Under the pieces are notes generated by a model that did not search any database, was not told the origin of the DNA, and was given only the letters and a program-made list of their open reading frames with translations. Both the position numbers and the translations under genes were made by a program. Positions 30,127 to 39,445 of a stretch of DNA of 55,444 bases are shown here, piece after piece (the stretch's first letter is position 1; every line of letters starts with the position of its first letter). The DNA is from Luteococcus sp052116585. GTDB lineage: Bacteria > Actinomycetota > Actinomycetes > Propionibacteriales > Propionibacteriaceae. Where the stretch lies: assembly GCF_052116585.1 (NCBI RefSeq), contig NZ_JBQKKT010000019.1, forward strand, positions 1 to 55,444, given 5' to 3'.

Positions 30127-31611
30127 ATGCACGCAATCGGCTTTGACCGTGATCTCTATCTCCGCCTCCAGTCCCAGCACATCGAGGAGCGGCGCAAGCA
30201 GTTCGGCGGCAAGCTCTACCTCGAGTTCGGCGGCAAACTCTTCGACGACATGCACGCCGCGCGTGTGCTGCCGGGATTCACGCCCGACAACAAGATCGAG
30301 ATGCTCAGCACCATGGCCAGCGAGGCCGAGGTGGTCATGGTGGTCTCCGCGCAGGACCTGGACAAGGTCCGCGCAGACCTTGGAATCACCTACGAGGACG
30401 ACGTCCTGCGCCTGGTGGATGCCTTCCGCGGGTACGACCTGCTGGTCAGCAGCGTCGTGATCTCCCACTGGAGCGAGGACAACCGGGAGGCCAAGGCCTT
30501 CAAGCGCAAGCTGGAGCGGTTGGGCCTCAAGGTCTACCGCCACTACGTCATCAAGGGCTACCCCAATGACGTCTCGCACGTCGTGAGTGACCAGGGCTAT
30601 GGCAGGAACGAGTACGTGGAGACCGAGCGCGACCTCGTCGTCGTCACGGCCCCCGGGCCGGGCAGCGGCAAGATGGCCACCTGCCTGAGTCAGCTCTACC
30701 ACGACCACAAGCGCGGAATCCCGTCCGGCTACGCCAAGTACGAGACCTTCCCGATCTGGAACCTGCCCCTGGACCACCCGGTGAATGTCGCCTATGAGGC
30801 TGCCACGGCAGACCTGGACGACGTGAACATGATCGATCCCTTCCACCTGGCCGCCTATGGCGAGCAGACGGTGAACTACAACCGTGACGTGGAGGTCTTC
30901 CCCGTCCTCAACCGGCTCTTCGAGCAGCTGCTGGGCCAGTCGCCGTACAAGTCGCCCACGGACATGGGCGTGAACATGGCCGGCAAGGCCATCGTCGACG
31001 ACGAGGTCTGCCGTGAGGCATCACGCCAGGAGGTGATCCGCCGCTGGTACAAGGCGCTCGTCCAGGAGCGCCGCGACGAGCTGGACTCCACCCAGAGTGA
31101 CCGTGTGGCACTGTTGATGAGCCAGCTGGAGATCAAGAGCACCGACCGTCACGTGGTCAAGCCGGCACTGGACCTGGAGAAGAAGACGAAGGCCCCGGCT
31201 GCTGCCATCGAGCTGGCCGACGGCAGCATCGTGCTGGGCAAGACCTCCCCCCTGCTGGGTGCCTGCTCCGCGATGCTGCTCAATGCCCTCAAGCAGCTGG
31301 CCGGGATCGATCCCCGGATCAACCTGCTGGCACCGGAGAGCATCGAGCCCATCCAGACCCTCAAGACCGAGCACCTGGGCAGCAAGAATCCGCGCCTGCA
31401 CACCGACGAGGTGCTGATCGCACTGAGCGTGAGCGCGACCAATGACGAGAATGCCCGCCTGGCACTGGACAAGATCGCCGAACTGCGCGGCTGCGACGTG
31501 CACACCACGACGATCCTGGGCAGCGTCGACGAGGGGATCTTCCGCAATCTGGGCGTCCACGTGACCAGCGAGCCCGTCTTCCAGAACAAGGGGCTGTACC
31601 GCAAGCGCTGA
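30127..31611 (+). CDS. DUF1846 family protein
   Basis: A 494-residue cytoplasmic protein that matches the DUF1846 family over its whole length, with structures known but no assigned reaction. Landmarks are the N-terminal IGFDRDLYLRLQSQHIEER, FGGKLFDDMHAARVLPGF, and a phosphate-loop-like APGPGSGKMATCLSQLYHD (about 175-195). ATG 30127 has AGGGGAA at a good distance. An in-frame ATG at 30091 would overlap a TATGCT promoter-like hexamer and is less likely. No operon partner is close; the hemerythrin gene is 100 bp upstream. Function unknown. Confidence 0.88.
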   Translation: MHAIGFDRDLYLRLQSQHIEERRKQFGGKLYLEFGGKLFDDMHAARVLPGFTPDNKIEMLSTMASEAEVVMVVSAQDLDKVRADLGITYEDDVLRLVDAFRGYDLLVSSVVISHWSEDNREAKAFKRKLERLGLKVYRHYVIKGYPNDVSHVVSDQGYGRNEYVETERDLVVVTAPGPGSGKMATCLSQLYHDHKRGIPSGYAKYETFPIWNLPLDHPVNVAYEAATADLDDVNMIDPFHLAAYGEQTVNYNRDVEVFPVLNRLFEQLLGQSPYKSPTDMGVNMAGKAIVDDEVCREASRQEVIRRWYKALVQERRDELDSTQSDRVALLMSQLEIKSTDRHVVKPALDLEKKTKAPAAAIELADGSIVLGKTSPLLGACSAMLLNALKQLAGIDPRINLLAPESIEPIQTLKTEHLGSKNPRLHTDEVLIALSVSATNDENARLALDKIAELRGCDVHTTTILGSVDEGIFRNLGVHVTSEPVFQNKGLYRKR

Positions 31612-31664
31612 CGCGGTACCCCCTGCTGGCGCGACGGGGGCCGCGCACGCTCGGGAAGGTCGAC

Positions 31665-31877
31665 CTACTCGTCGGGGGCGGACTCCTTGCGGGGGCGCCC
31701 GGGACGTCGGGTCTCCGGCAGGTCCTTGGGCAGGCGTCCTGCGCGACGCAGTCCGTCGCGCAGGACCATCTCGATCTGGCCATTGAGGGAGCGCATGTCG
31801 TCCGCCGCCCACCTGGCCAGGGCGTCGTGCATCTGGGGACTCATCCGCACGATCACCTGTTTGCGTTGCTCAGCCAT
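31665..31877 (-). CDS. Arc-type ribbon-helix-helix DNA-binding protein
   Basis: A 70-residue protein with the ribbon-helix-helix fold: strand KQVIVRMS, helix PQMHDALARWAADD, turn and second helix NGQIEMVLRDGLRRAG, then a basic RPGRPRKE tail. It starts 24 bp after the SPFH gene stop, so the two are one operon. A dimer of this fold would bind a short palindrome. The 34-bp palindrome at 32915-32948 upstream of the operon is the obvious candidate, implying autoregulation. Confidence 0.82.
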   Translation of the reverse strand: MAEQRKQVIVRMSPQMHDALARWAADDMRSLNGQIEMVLRDGLRRAGRLPKDLPETRRPGRPRKESAPDE

Positions 31878-31901
31878 GATTCGAGTGCCCGGTCAGGCTC
31901 C

Positions 31902-32879
31902 TCAGTAGAGGCTTCCGGTATTGAGGACGGGCTGGGTGTTCTGTTCGGAACAGAGCACGACCAGCAGGTTGGTGATCATGGCCGCCTTGCGTTCGGGATC
32001 GAGCTCCAGGTCGCTGCTGGCGTCCAGTTCCTGCACGGCCTGCTTGGCCATCTCGGTGGCGCCCTGCACGATCACCTGGCGGGCGCTGAGGACGGCATTG
32101 GCCTGCTGGCGACGCAGCATCGCCGACGCGATCTCCTGGGCATAGGCCAGGTGGGCCAGACGAACCTCGATGATCTCGACACCGCTCACCGCCACGCGCT
32201 CGGCCACCTCGTGGGCCAGCTCCGCGCTGACCTCGTCGGTGGACTCGCGCAGCGTGATGACCGGGCTGTGCGCCTCATTGCCGAAGCCCATCGAATGGTC
32301 GTCGTAGGGGTGGCTCATGGCGACGTGGCGCAGCGCGGACTCGGCCTGCTTGCGCACGAAGTCGTCATGGTCCTCCACGGCGAAGGCCGCCTTGGCGGTG
32401 TCGGCCACCTGGTAGACGACGATGGCGCCGATCTCGATCGGATTGCCATTCGAGTCGTTGACCTTCATGGGCTCCACCTCGAAGTTCACTGCCTTCACCG
32501 AAACCTTGCGGCCGGAGGTGAGCGGGGCGGTGAGGTTCAGGCCGGTGGTGCGCACCGTGCCCAGGTAGTGTCCCAGGAACTGCACGACGGCCGCCTCACC
32601 AGGGTTGACGATCCGCAGACCGGTGGTGAGCACCAGCGCGGCCAGCATCAGTAGGACACCGAGCACGCCCTGCCACACGACGCCATTGATGATGGCGAGG
32701 ACCGTCAGGGCCGCCCCACCCAGGATGGCGAGCAGGCCGACCACCAGGAAGGCGATTCCGGAGACATGCCAGGCCTGGCGTTCGGCGATGTCGATGCGGA
32801 TGCCGTCGTGCCCGACGGGGCGCGACGAGAGCGGCTGGTCCTCGGGTGCGGGGGTCAGGTCGGGGTCGTCACTGGACAT
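31902..32879 (-). CDS. SPFH/band 7 domain membrane protein
   Basis: A 325-residue protein anchored by two neighbouring N-terminal helices (about 35-57 FLVVGLLAILGGAALTVLAI and 62-83) followed by an SPFH domain (about 85-290). That domain starts with RIVNPGEAAVVQFLGHYLGTV and includes EIIEVRLAHLAYAQEIASAMLRRQQANAVL. This is the flotillin/stomatin-like fold that forms large membrane-bound cages. ATG 32879 follows GAGAGG; the frame is open further upstream, but that part overlaps the palindrome. It is co-transcribed with the Arc-type regulator. The biological role of this SPFH subgroup is unknown. Confidence 0.88.
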   Translation of the reverse strand: MSSDDPDLTPAPEDQPLSSRPVGHDGIRIDIAERQAWHVSGIAFLVVGLLAILGGAALTVLAIINGVVWQGVLGVLLMLAALVLTTGLRIVNPGEAAVVQFLGHYLGTVRTTGLNLTAPLTSGRKVSVKAVNFEVEPMKVNDSNGNPIEIGAIVVYQVADTAKAAFAVEDHDDFVRKQAESALRHVAMSHPYDDHSMGFGNEAHSPVITLRESTDEVSAELAHEVAERVAVSGVEIIEVRLAHLAYAQEIASAMLRRQQANAVLSARQVIVQGATEMAKQAVQELDASSDLELDPERKAAMITNLLVVLCSEQNTQPVLNTGSLY

Positions 32880-32914
32880 GGCGTGCCTCTCGGTTCCAGG
32901 GCGTCCCTCTGACA

Positions 32915-32948
32915 CCCACAATTAAAGTGATATCACATTAATCGTGGG
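32915..32948. promoter_or_regulatory. 34-bp near-perfect palindrome upstream of the SPFH/Arc operon
   Basis: Arms CCCACAATTAAAGTGAT and ATCACATTAATCGTGGG are complementary except for two pairs, centred on the perfect 10-mer GTGATATCAC (32927-32936). It lies 35 bp upstream of the SPFH start and 45 bp from the end of the next gene. The AT-rich core in a GC-rich genome suggests an operator over the promoter. Confidence 0.7.
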
Positions 32949-32993
32949 TGGCGCGAGCCCCCGTCGAAAGCATCAGGATCCGCCCAGCGCAGG

Positions 32994-34871
32994 TCACGGA
33001 GCCATGGGGACCCCAGCCCCCTGGGCCCGCTGCCCCAACTTCCAGTCCAGCACCAGCGTTCCGGTACGTCCCTGCACCTCGATGACCGAGGGCCTGCGGC
33101 CAACGCTCGCCCAGTCACAGCGCAACCGCTGGTAGTCGGTGTCCACCACGGCACCGTCCACCCGGAAGTCGCCTTCCCACTCCAGCTGGTACTTGTGCTC
33201 GGGAGTGCTCCAGCACAGCGTGTTGCGGACATGCTCCAACCGCGTCTGCTTGAGGTAGTCGACGAAGTGGTGCAGGGAGCTGAAGTCCGATCGGTCGGCC
33301 AGCATGACGGCCCAACCGGTCACCACACCACGCTGCACCAGCTCGCTCTCGTTCGGCATCTCCAGGGTGTCGAGGGCCACGGCGCCAAAGTAGGAGTCAT
33401 CCCGCCGGCCGGCCACAACCGTGTCCAACAGCTTGGTCTCGTCAAAGCTGGCGGCGGGGAAGAAGAGGTGGCTCAGCTCGTGTCGCCGGCCCTCCAGGTA
33501 TCCGCGGCGGCCGCGCACGTCGTAGAGGGCCAGCAACACATTGCGCATCTGGGCCACATCCGGCCGCACGCCATTGCCAATCCAGCCCGACGGCGTCGCG
33601 GGGCGCGCCTGTTCGTCCAGCAGGGTGGAGCCGGGGTGCGTCGAGAAGAGGTGGATGCCACCCGGCAGCGCCGCCTCCCAGATGCACTCCTGGTCACCAA
33701 AGGTGCCGGGCAGGTGGTGCTGCGCGCTGCTGAGCAGATAGTGCGGTGTCCGGTAGGTCTGCACGTCTGCCCTCACCAGGGCGGCTCCCTGGGTGATCGG
33801 GTTCAGCGAACGCACCAAGGCGGCCATCACACGTCGCGACGGCACCTTGCGGAAGGGGGCCAGCGGGGCGAGGTAGCGATTGCCGTCCAGGTGGTACTGG
33901 TCCAGCGCATCCATCGTCGGGCCGATCCCCTCGGGCGTGGTGAAGGCCTCCATCCCCCAGTACAGGCCGAGCTCCAGACCACGTCGCCCGGGCGCGTCCA
34001 GGTGGCGGTGTCGGGCGGCCTCGCTCGGCACCTCCCGCAGGCACAGTCCGTGTGACGAGGTGATGAGGTGGTCGGCCTGGGCAAAGGCAATTTCCCTGAT
34101 CACCTGAGGGATGCGATACCTGCGCCTGGCCACGAAGATCGACGTGAACAGCGTCGGGTCGAAGACCGCCCGGCGCGGATGGAAGGCGCTGGTCACCACC
34201 GGGTCCAGCTCGGAGCGGTCCGGAAAGGCCTTGTGCAGCGCCTGGGCGCGCCCGGACGAGGCGACGAAGTGCCCGTCGAAGCGATGCAGCGCCATGTCCA
34301 GGAGAAGCAGGTCGAGAACCATCGATGCGCGATTGGCGAGGCCGGCATCCTCACAGTGCTCCACCAGGAGCGTCAGCGCCGAGACATTGACCGCGTAGAA
34401 GCTTGCCGAGAGCCATTCGCTGAAACCGTAACGGAAGCGGAGGGTGAGCCAGTTCTCCAGACGACGCCGCGCCCGACGGGCCTTCTCCTCACCCGTGCGG
34501 CCGTCATTGGCGAAGGTGCGGTCGGCAAAGTGGAGCCCGGCCAGGTACTCGCAGACCCCGAAAGCCGCCTGGTGGCTCTCGCTCCAGAAACACATCGAGT
34601 CATTGCCCGGCTCATCCATCCAGTACCGGAAGCCCAGCACGGTGTGCTCCAGGGCCTCGCGGAGCTGGTCCGGCAGGGCCTCGCCCCCGTCCAGCAACAG
34701 GGCCAGGACCACCATCATCTGATGATCGGCCAGATCCGCCCGATCATCAATGTGGGTGATCACATCCTCCAGCCAGGAGGGATCGTGCGTGCCGTCCGCG
34801 ATCGCCCGTGCGACGGCGGCGTAGCCCATGGGCATCGAGAGTCCATCGCCGGTGATGGGCGGCTGACTCAT
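32994..34871 (-). CDS. Uncharacterised 625-residue protein, probably all-helical toroid
   Basis: I do not recognise a named family. ATG 34871 follows GGAGTGCG. There is no signal peptide. The first 400 residues are helical with a recurring WLTLRFRYGFSEW, ASFYAVNVSALTLLVEHCE, VLDLLLLDMALHRFDGHF pattern, as in alpha/alpha-toroid proteins. The C-terminal third (about 430-625) looks beta-rich (GGIHLFSTHPGS, KYQLEWEGDFRVDG) like the beta-sandwich tail of polysaccharide lyases and heparinases. This layout suggests a carbohydrate-active or structural enzyme, but catalytic residues cannot be named. It is monocistronic, followed after 45 bp by the SPFH palindrome. Confidence 0.6.
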   Translation of the reverse strand: MSQPPITGDGLSMPMGYAAVARAIADGTHDPSWLEDVITHIDDRADLADHQMMVVLALLLDGGEALPDQLREALEHTVLGFRYWMDEPGNDSMCFWSESHQAAFGVCEYLAGLHFADRTFANDGRTGEEKARRARRRLENWLTLRFRYGFSEWLSASFYAVNVSALTLLVEHCEDAGLANRASMVLDLLLLDMALHRFDGHFVASSGRAQALHKAFPDRSELDPVVTSAFHPRRAVFDPTLFTSIFVARRRYRIPQVIREIAFAQADHLITSSHGLCLREVPSEAARHRHLDAPGRRGLELGLYWGMEAFTTPEGIGPTMDALDQYHLDGNRYLAPLAPFRKVPSRRVMAALVRSLNPITQGAALVRADVQTYRTPHYLLSSAQHHLPGTFGDQECIWEAALPGGIHLFSTHPGSTLLDEQARPATPSGWIGNGVRPDVAQMRNVLLALYDVRGRRGYLEGRRHELSHLFFPAASFDETKLLDTVVAGRRDDSYFGAVALDTLEMPNESELVQRGVVTGWAVMLADRSDFSSLHHFVDYLKQTRLEHVRNTLCWSTPEHKYQLEWEGDFRVDGAVVDTDYQRLRCDWASVGRRPSVIEVQGRTGTLVLDWKLGQRAQGAGVPMAP

Positions 34872-35024
34872 CGCACTCCTCGACGGGCGGTGGCGGACGG
34901 GGGGATCCTCGAGGGCCGCGAGGGCCAATCGGGGGCCAAGCATGTGCAGGGTGAAATCAATTCTGCCCCACCGGCAGACCATCCGGCATCCGCCTCAGGT
35001 CGGATTTCGCCCCTCCATTGGGAC

Positions 35025-35046
35025 GGGCCCCGGACGCCCGGGGCCC
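35025..35046. promoter_or_regulatory. Hairpin in the divergent region
   Basis: Perfect 9-bp arms GGGCCCCGG / CCGGGGCCC with a 4-base loop between the divergent 625-residue protein gene and the second kinase gene. It may be an operator or terminator; the 263-bp gap otherwise holds nothing I recognise. Confidence 0.35.
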
Positions 35047-35134
35047 ACCGGGGCCACGTCGCACCGCAGTCAGACCGCCACGACGGATCAAGGACCATGG
35101 TCGGATCCGCCGGCCCCCACCCGGTGCCTAGGCT

Positions 35135-36454
35135 GTGACCGATGAGCAGACCCACGGGCCCCCCGGACCGCTCGGCCACGTCACCTGGTCCCTGGACCTG
35201 GCCGTCGCCGGGCTGCTCGTCGTGCTCACGGTGCTCGCGCCCCTGCTCTACGGCTACCCGCCCCAGATCGCCGGCCACGGGGACCATGCCCTGGACGCCG
35301 CCCTGATCGGGACCTTCCTGTGCGCCGTGACGGTGCTGCGCCGCAGGCGCCCTCTGGTGACACTGGGGCTGGCGACGGCAGGCTGCTTGGCACACTTGGC
35401 ACTGCTGCCGATGCCCACACCGTCCGTGTTGGCGGTGCTCCTGGTGGCCTACTCGGTGGCGCGCTGGGTGTCCGGACGCCGGGCGCGCATCGTGCTGGGG
35501 CTGGCCCTGGCCGGCGCCATCGCCGGCCCGCTGCGCTGGAGCGACTACCTCGCCGGCTACTCCGCCACAGACGGCTTCCCCACCGCGATGTTCCTGTTGG
35601 CGGCCAGCGGTTGCGGCGGTCTGGCCATCACCTGCTATGCCATCGGCCGGCGCGTTCGGGAGTCCGCCCAGGCGGATCTGGCTCGCGCCCGGGCCGAGGC
35701 CGAGCGGCGCCATCTGGCCCTGGCGGAGCACGAACAACGCACCCGCAGCACGGAGGCGGCAGTGCGAACCCAGATCGCGCGGGAACTACACGACATCGTC
35801 GCCCACTCGCTCAGCGTGATGATCGTCCAGGCCGAGGGCGGCCGCGCGCTGGCGACGAAGAGGCCGGAAAGGGCACCGGAGGTGCTGGACACGATCGCCG
35901 AGACCGGGCGGGAGGCACTGGGAGAGATGCGTCGGATCGTGGGCGTGCTGCGAGGTTCTCCCGGCGACCTTGCCGACTATGCGCCCACGCCCGGCCTGGT
36001 GGACATCCCGGAGATGGTGGCCCGCACCGATCCCCGAGTGCATCTCTACATCGACGGCGAACCGCCGCACGTGCCGTCCACACTGGGACTCACCGTCTTC
36101 CGGGTGGTCCAGGAGGCCATCACCAATTTCCTCAAGCACGCCGGGTCCGGTGCCTCCGCCCAGGTGACCCTGACCTACACCCCCACCCTGGTGATCGCCG
36201 AGATCTCCGACGACGGCGTGGGCTCGACCGCCTCGTCGAGCGCCACCGGCCATGGCCTGCAGGGCTTGCGGGAACGCGTCACCTCGATGAATGGCCAGCT
36301 GCTCGCCCAGCCGAAACCGACGGGAGGTTTCCTGGTCCGCGCCATCCTGCCCGTTCCCCTGCGCACGTCCGAGCGGGAGCAGTACGCCGTCCCCGGCGAC
36401 AGGCGCCCTCCCCAGGACACCCCCAGAACCCACCAAGGACAGGATTTCCGATGA
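35135..36454 (+). CDS. Sensor histidine kinase, NarL/DesK-type (second)
   Basis: A 439-residue kinase with about four to six N-terminal helices (LAVAGLLVVLTVLAPLLYG, ALIGTFLCAVTVL, LVTLGLATAGCLAHLALL, IVLGLALAGAIAGP). The HisKA_3 box is ARELHDIVAHSLSV, with the ATPase N-box VQEAITNFLKHAGSG and G-box GHGLQGLRER. GTG 35135 is the only upstream start that keeps the N-terminal helix, but a TAGGCT -10-like hexamer at 35128 abuts it, so the true start could be lower. It overlaps the regulator by four bases (ATGA). Confidence 0.87.
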   Translation: MTDEQTHGPPGPLGHVTWSLDLAVAGLLVVLTVLAPLLYGYPPQIAGHGDHALDAALIGTFLCAVTVLRRRRPLVTLGLATAGCLAHLALLPMPTPSVLAVLLVAYSVARWVSGRRARIVLGLALAGAIAGPLRWSDYLAGYSATDGFPTAMFLLAASGCGGLAITCYAIGRRVRESAQADLARARAEAERRHLALAEHEQRTRSTEAAVRTQIARELHDIVAHSLSVMIVQAEGGRALATKRPERAPEVLDTIAETGREALGEMRRIVGVLRGSPGDLADYAPTPGLVDIPEMVARTDPRVHLYIDGEPPHVPSTLGLTVFRVVQEAITNFLKHAGSGASAQVTLTYTPTLVIAEISDDGVGSTASSSATGHGLQGLRERVTSMNGQLLAQPKPTGGFLVRAILPVPLRTSEREQYAVPGDRRPPQDTPRTHQGQDFR

Positions 36455-37113
36455 CCCAAGCCGTTCTGCGAGTGTTGTTGGCCGACGACCAGGCGCTGGT
36501 CCGCAGCGGATTCCGCATGCTGATCGAGGCCGAGGACGACATGGAGGTGGTGGCCGAGGCCAGCGACGGCCAGGAGGTGCTCGACCTGCTCCAGCGGCAC
36601 CAGGTGGACGTGGTGCTGATGGACATCCGCATGCCGGTGATGGACGGCGTGGAGGCCACCCGATGCCTGGTGGGCGCAGGCCACCCCGCCAGGGTGCTGG
36701 TGCTGACCACCTTCGACCTGGACGAGTACGTCTTCGCCGCGCTGAAGGCCGGCGCCTCGGGCTTCATGCTGAAGGATGCCCGCCCGACGGAGCTGCTGAC
36801 CGCGATCCGGACGGTGGCCGCGGGCGACGGGGTGCTCGCCCCGTCTGCCACCCGCCGCCTGCTGGAACATGTGGTCCCGATCCTGCCGTCGAGCCCGGGC
36901 ACCAGCGATCCGCGGTTGGGCCAGCTCACCGACCGGGAACGGGAGGTGCTGGTGGAAATCGCGAGAGGCGCCACGAATGGCGAGATCGCCGCCACGCTGT
37001 ACATGGCCGAGGGAACCGTGAAGACCCACATCGGGCGGCTGCTGTCCAAGCTGCACTGCCGTGACCGCGTCGGGCTGGTGCTCTTCGCCCATGAGGTGGG
37101 ACTGCTGCGCTGA
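36451..37113 (+). CDS. Response regulator, NarL/FixJ (second)
   Basis: A 220-residue regulator. The receiver domain has Asp12/Asp13, phosphoacceptor Asp58 (LMDIRMP), Thr86/Thr87 and Lys108. The LuxR-type helix-turn-helix is about 150-205 (LTDREREVLVEIARGATNGE, EGTVKTHIGRLLSKL). It is co-translated with the kinase at 35135-36454. Its target is not obvious: the divergent 625-residue gene and galE 88 bp downstream are the nearest candidates. Confidence 0.92.
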   Translation: MTQAVLRVLLADDQALVRSGFRMLIEAEDDMEVVAEASDGQEVLDLLQRHQVDVVLMDIRMPVMDGVEATRCLVGAGHPARVLVLTTFDLDEYVFAALKAGASGFMLKDARPTELLTAIRTVAAGDGVLAPSATRRLLEHVVPILPSSPGTSDPRLGQLTDREREVLVEIARGATNGEIAATLYMAEGTVKTHIGRLLSKLHCRDRVGLVLFAHEVGLLR

Positions 37114-37200
37114 ACCGCTCCTTCGTGCCTGACGGCCCGGTCGCAGCTTGGCCACAGTGGCGGACAGTAGTCTGGCGGGGTACTCAACGAAAGGTGCACC

Positions 37201-38217
37201 ATGCGCGTCCTCGTCACCGGCGGAGCCGGTTACATCGGTTCCCACACCACGCTGGCACTGCTCGAGCAAGGGCACGACGTCCTGGTGGTCGATGACCTGT
37301 CCAATTCCTCGCGCGAATCCCTCGCCCGAGTGGCCGAGCTGACCGGGCGCACCGCCGACTTCGTCGAAGCCAATGTGCGCGATGCCAACGCTCTCGAGTC
37401 CGCCTTTGCGAGCTTCCGCCCAGACGCCGTCATCCACTTCGCCGGCTGGAAGGCCGTCGGTGAGTCCACCCAGGTGCCGCTGACCTACTACCGCGAGAAT
37501 GTCGGCTCCACGCTCACCCTGCTGGAGACCATGGCCCGCCATGACTGCCACACGATCGTGTTCAGCTCGTCGGCCACCGTCTACGGCGAGCTGTCAGAAC
37601 CGCCCTTCACCGAGGACGCCCCCACCGGTGCGACGAATCCGTATGGCCGCACCAAGCACATGGTGGAGCAGATCCTGGCCGACGTGGCCGCTGCCGACGA
37701 CCAGCTGCGAGTGGGCGTGCTGCGCTACTTCAACCCGATCGGCGCGCACGAGTCGGGCCGGATCGGCGAGGACCCCAAGGGCATCCCGAACAACCTGCTG
37801 CCCTTCGTCGCACAGGTGGCTGCCGGGCGCCGCGAGAAGCTGATGGTCTTCGGCGACGACTACCCGACGCCCGATGGCACGGGAACCCGCGACTACATCC
37901 ACGTGGTGGACCTGGCCGCCGGCCATCTGGCCGCCCTGGACTTCCTCACCGAGCACGACGGCTACCACGTGTGGAATCTGGGCACCGGGCGGCCGAACTC
38001 GGTGCTGGAGGTGGTGAACGCCTTCGGCGAGGCCGCCGGGATGGAGATTCCCTACCAGATCGTCGCCCGTCGCCCCGGTGACGTCGCGTCGTCCTATGCG
38101 GACGTCAGCCGGGCCCACGCCGAGCTGGGCTGGCAGGCCCACAAGTCGGTGGCCGATGCCTGCGCCGACACCTTCCGCTGGCAGTCGGCCAATCCGAATG
38201 GATATGCCCAGGACTGA
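37201..38217 (+). CDS. galE: UDP-glucose 4-epimerase
   Basis: A 338-residue extended short-chain dehydrogenase that interconverts UDP-glucose and UDP-galactose in the Leloir pathway and for cell-surface glycans. The NAD-binding motif GGAGYIG (7-13) is followed by the catalytic Ser in FSSSATVYG (about 121-129) and the Tyr148-x-x-x-Lys152 pair (NPYGRTK). Further family landmarks are RYFNPIGAH and GTGTRDYIHVVDLA. Length is typical of bacterial GalE. ATG 37201 follows AAAGG. It is monocistronic, convergent with the LacI gene, and not clustered with galK or galT. Confidence 0.95.
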   Translation: MRVLVTGGAGYIGSHTTLALLEQGHDVLVVDDLSNSSRESLARVAELTGRTADFVEANVRDANALESAFASFRPDAVIHFAGWKAVGESTQVPLTYYRENVGSTLTLLETMARHDCHTIVFSSSATVYGELSEPPFTEDAPTGATNPYGRTKHMVEQILADVAAADDQLRVGVLRYFNPIGAHESGRIGEDPKGIPNNLLPFVAQVAAGRREKLMVFGDDYPTPDGTGTRDYIHVVDLAAGHLAALDFLTEHDGYHVWNLGTGRPNSVLEVVNAFGEAAGMEIPYQIVARRPGDVASSYADVSRAHAELGWQAHKSVADACADTFRWQSANPNGYAQD

Positions 38218-38256
38218 CCCGGACTGTCCAGGCTGGTCTGTACCTGACTCCCCGGC

Positions 38257-39276
38257 TCAGATGCCGGAGACCGAGAGTGTCCGGATCTGCAGCTGGGCAG
38301 GCAGCAGGACGGGTTGGCGAGCTTCTGCCTCCGGGCACTCCACCTGCTCCACCAGGGCGCTGACCAGCAGTTCCACCGCTTCATCGGTGGGCTGGGTGAT
38401 CGAGGACATGCCCAGCGCACGGGCCACCGGGGTGTCGTCGTAGCCAATCACGGCCACATCGCCCTCTTGCGTGCGGGGCAGATCCCTGGCCGCCAGCAGC
38501 GCCCCAAAGGCCAATGAGTCCGAGGCACAGACGAAGGCGGTGGCGCCCTGCCCCACCAGCCGGGTGGTCGCGGCCCTGCCGCTCTCCACCTGGTCCCTGC
38601 CCGCGGTGTCCAAGCTCGTGATCGTGGCCTCGTCCACGACTGTGGCCATGGCCCGTCGCCAGCCCGCACGACGGTCGTCACCGGGACCTGACCCGGCGAC
38701 CATGCCGACGAAGCCAATCCGCTGGTGCCCGGCGGCCAGGAAGTGGCGGGTGGCCTCCTCTGTGGCCGCGGCACCGTCCACGTCCACCCAGAAGTGGTTG
38801 GCGTCGTCCTGCCCCCAAGGACGGCCGAAGCTGACCATCGGGACCCGACGCTTGCGCAGGCCGGCGGGTCGCAGGTCTCCCAGGTCCGTGCCGGAGAGCA
38901 GGCAACCGTCGATCGAGCCGCGTTCGTGGAGGCTGATCAGCTGGGCGAGCTCGTCGGCATCATCGTTGGCCGTGATGGGCATGATGTTGTAGCCCACCTG
39001 GTGGGCGCAGGAGACGAGCCGGTGGTGGAAACGGTCCATCGCGGCGCCGTAGATGCCGTCGGACGAGGGATAGATGCGCATGGCCAAGGTGTTGGAGCGC
39101 TGGTAGCGCAGTGACTGGGCGGCGCGATTCGGCTGGTAGCCGCTGTCCTCGATCGCCTTCTGCACCCGCTCCCGGGTCTCCGCCTTCACCAGGTGCGGCG
39201 CATTGATCACGTTCGAGACCGTCTGCCTCGAAACGCCCAGCTCCTTGGCCAGGCTCACCAGTGTCGGACGCCCCAT
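38257..39276 (-). CDS. LacI family transcriptional regulator
   Basis: A 339-residue repressor. The N-terminal LacI helix-turn-helix is TLVSLAKELGVSRQTVSNVIN (split as TLVSLAKELGV / SRQTVSNVIN), with hinge NRAAQSLRYQRSNT and a periplasmic-binding-like sensor domain (about 60-335). ATG 39276 is chosen with AGGTGG upstream; a GTG three codons earlier (39285) is an alternative. It is divergent from the debranching-type enzyme gene with 169 bp between them, so sugar-dependent control of that gene is likely. Confidence 0.9.
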   Translation of the reverse strand: MGRPTLVSLAKELGVSRQTVSNVINAPHLVKAETRERVQKAIEDSGYQPNRAAQSLRYQRSNTLAMRIYPSSDGIYGAAMDRFHHRLVSCAHQVGYNIMPITANDDADELAQLISLHERGSIDGCLLSGTDLGDLRPAGLRKRRVPMVSFGRPWGQDDANHFWVDVDGAAATEEATRHFLAAGHQRIGFVGMVAGSGPGDDRRAGWRRAMATVVDEATITSLDTAGRDQVESGRAATTRLVGQGATAFVCASDSLAFGALLAARDLPRTQEGDVAVIGYDDTPVARALGMSSITQPTDEAVELLVSALVEQVECPEAEARQPVLLPAQLQIRTLSVSGI

Positions 39277-39445
39277 GGAGTCCACCTTCTCCCAACTCCG
39301 TTTCGAACCGGGGGCTTCATTGCCCCGCCTTTTGAACGATCTAGAGTGTTGATAGCCTCGCTCGCGAAAGCCCTCCCGTCAAGTGCACGAGTCCCTTGCG
39401 GGGCGATCTTCCGCCGCCGATCAACCAGTGGATCGACCAATACGA

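Noticed and set aside
37114..37200. tRNA or terminator between the second response regulator and galE
   Set aside because: No cloverleaf, no clear hairpin; only a weak -10-like TAGTCT near 37168.
39301..39360. LacI operator around TTTTGAACGATCTAGAG
   Set aside because: No convincing palindrome could be built; I keep the regulatory link as inference from gene order only.
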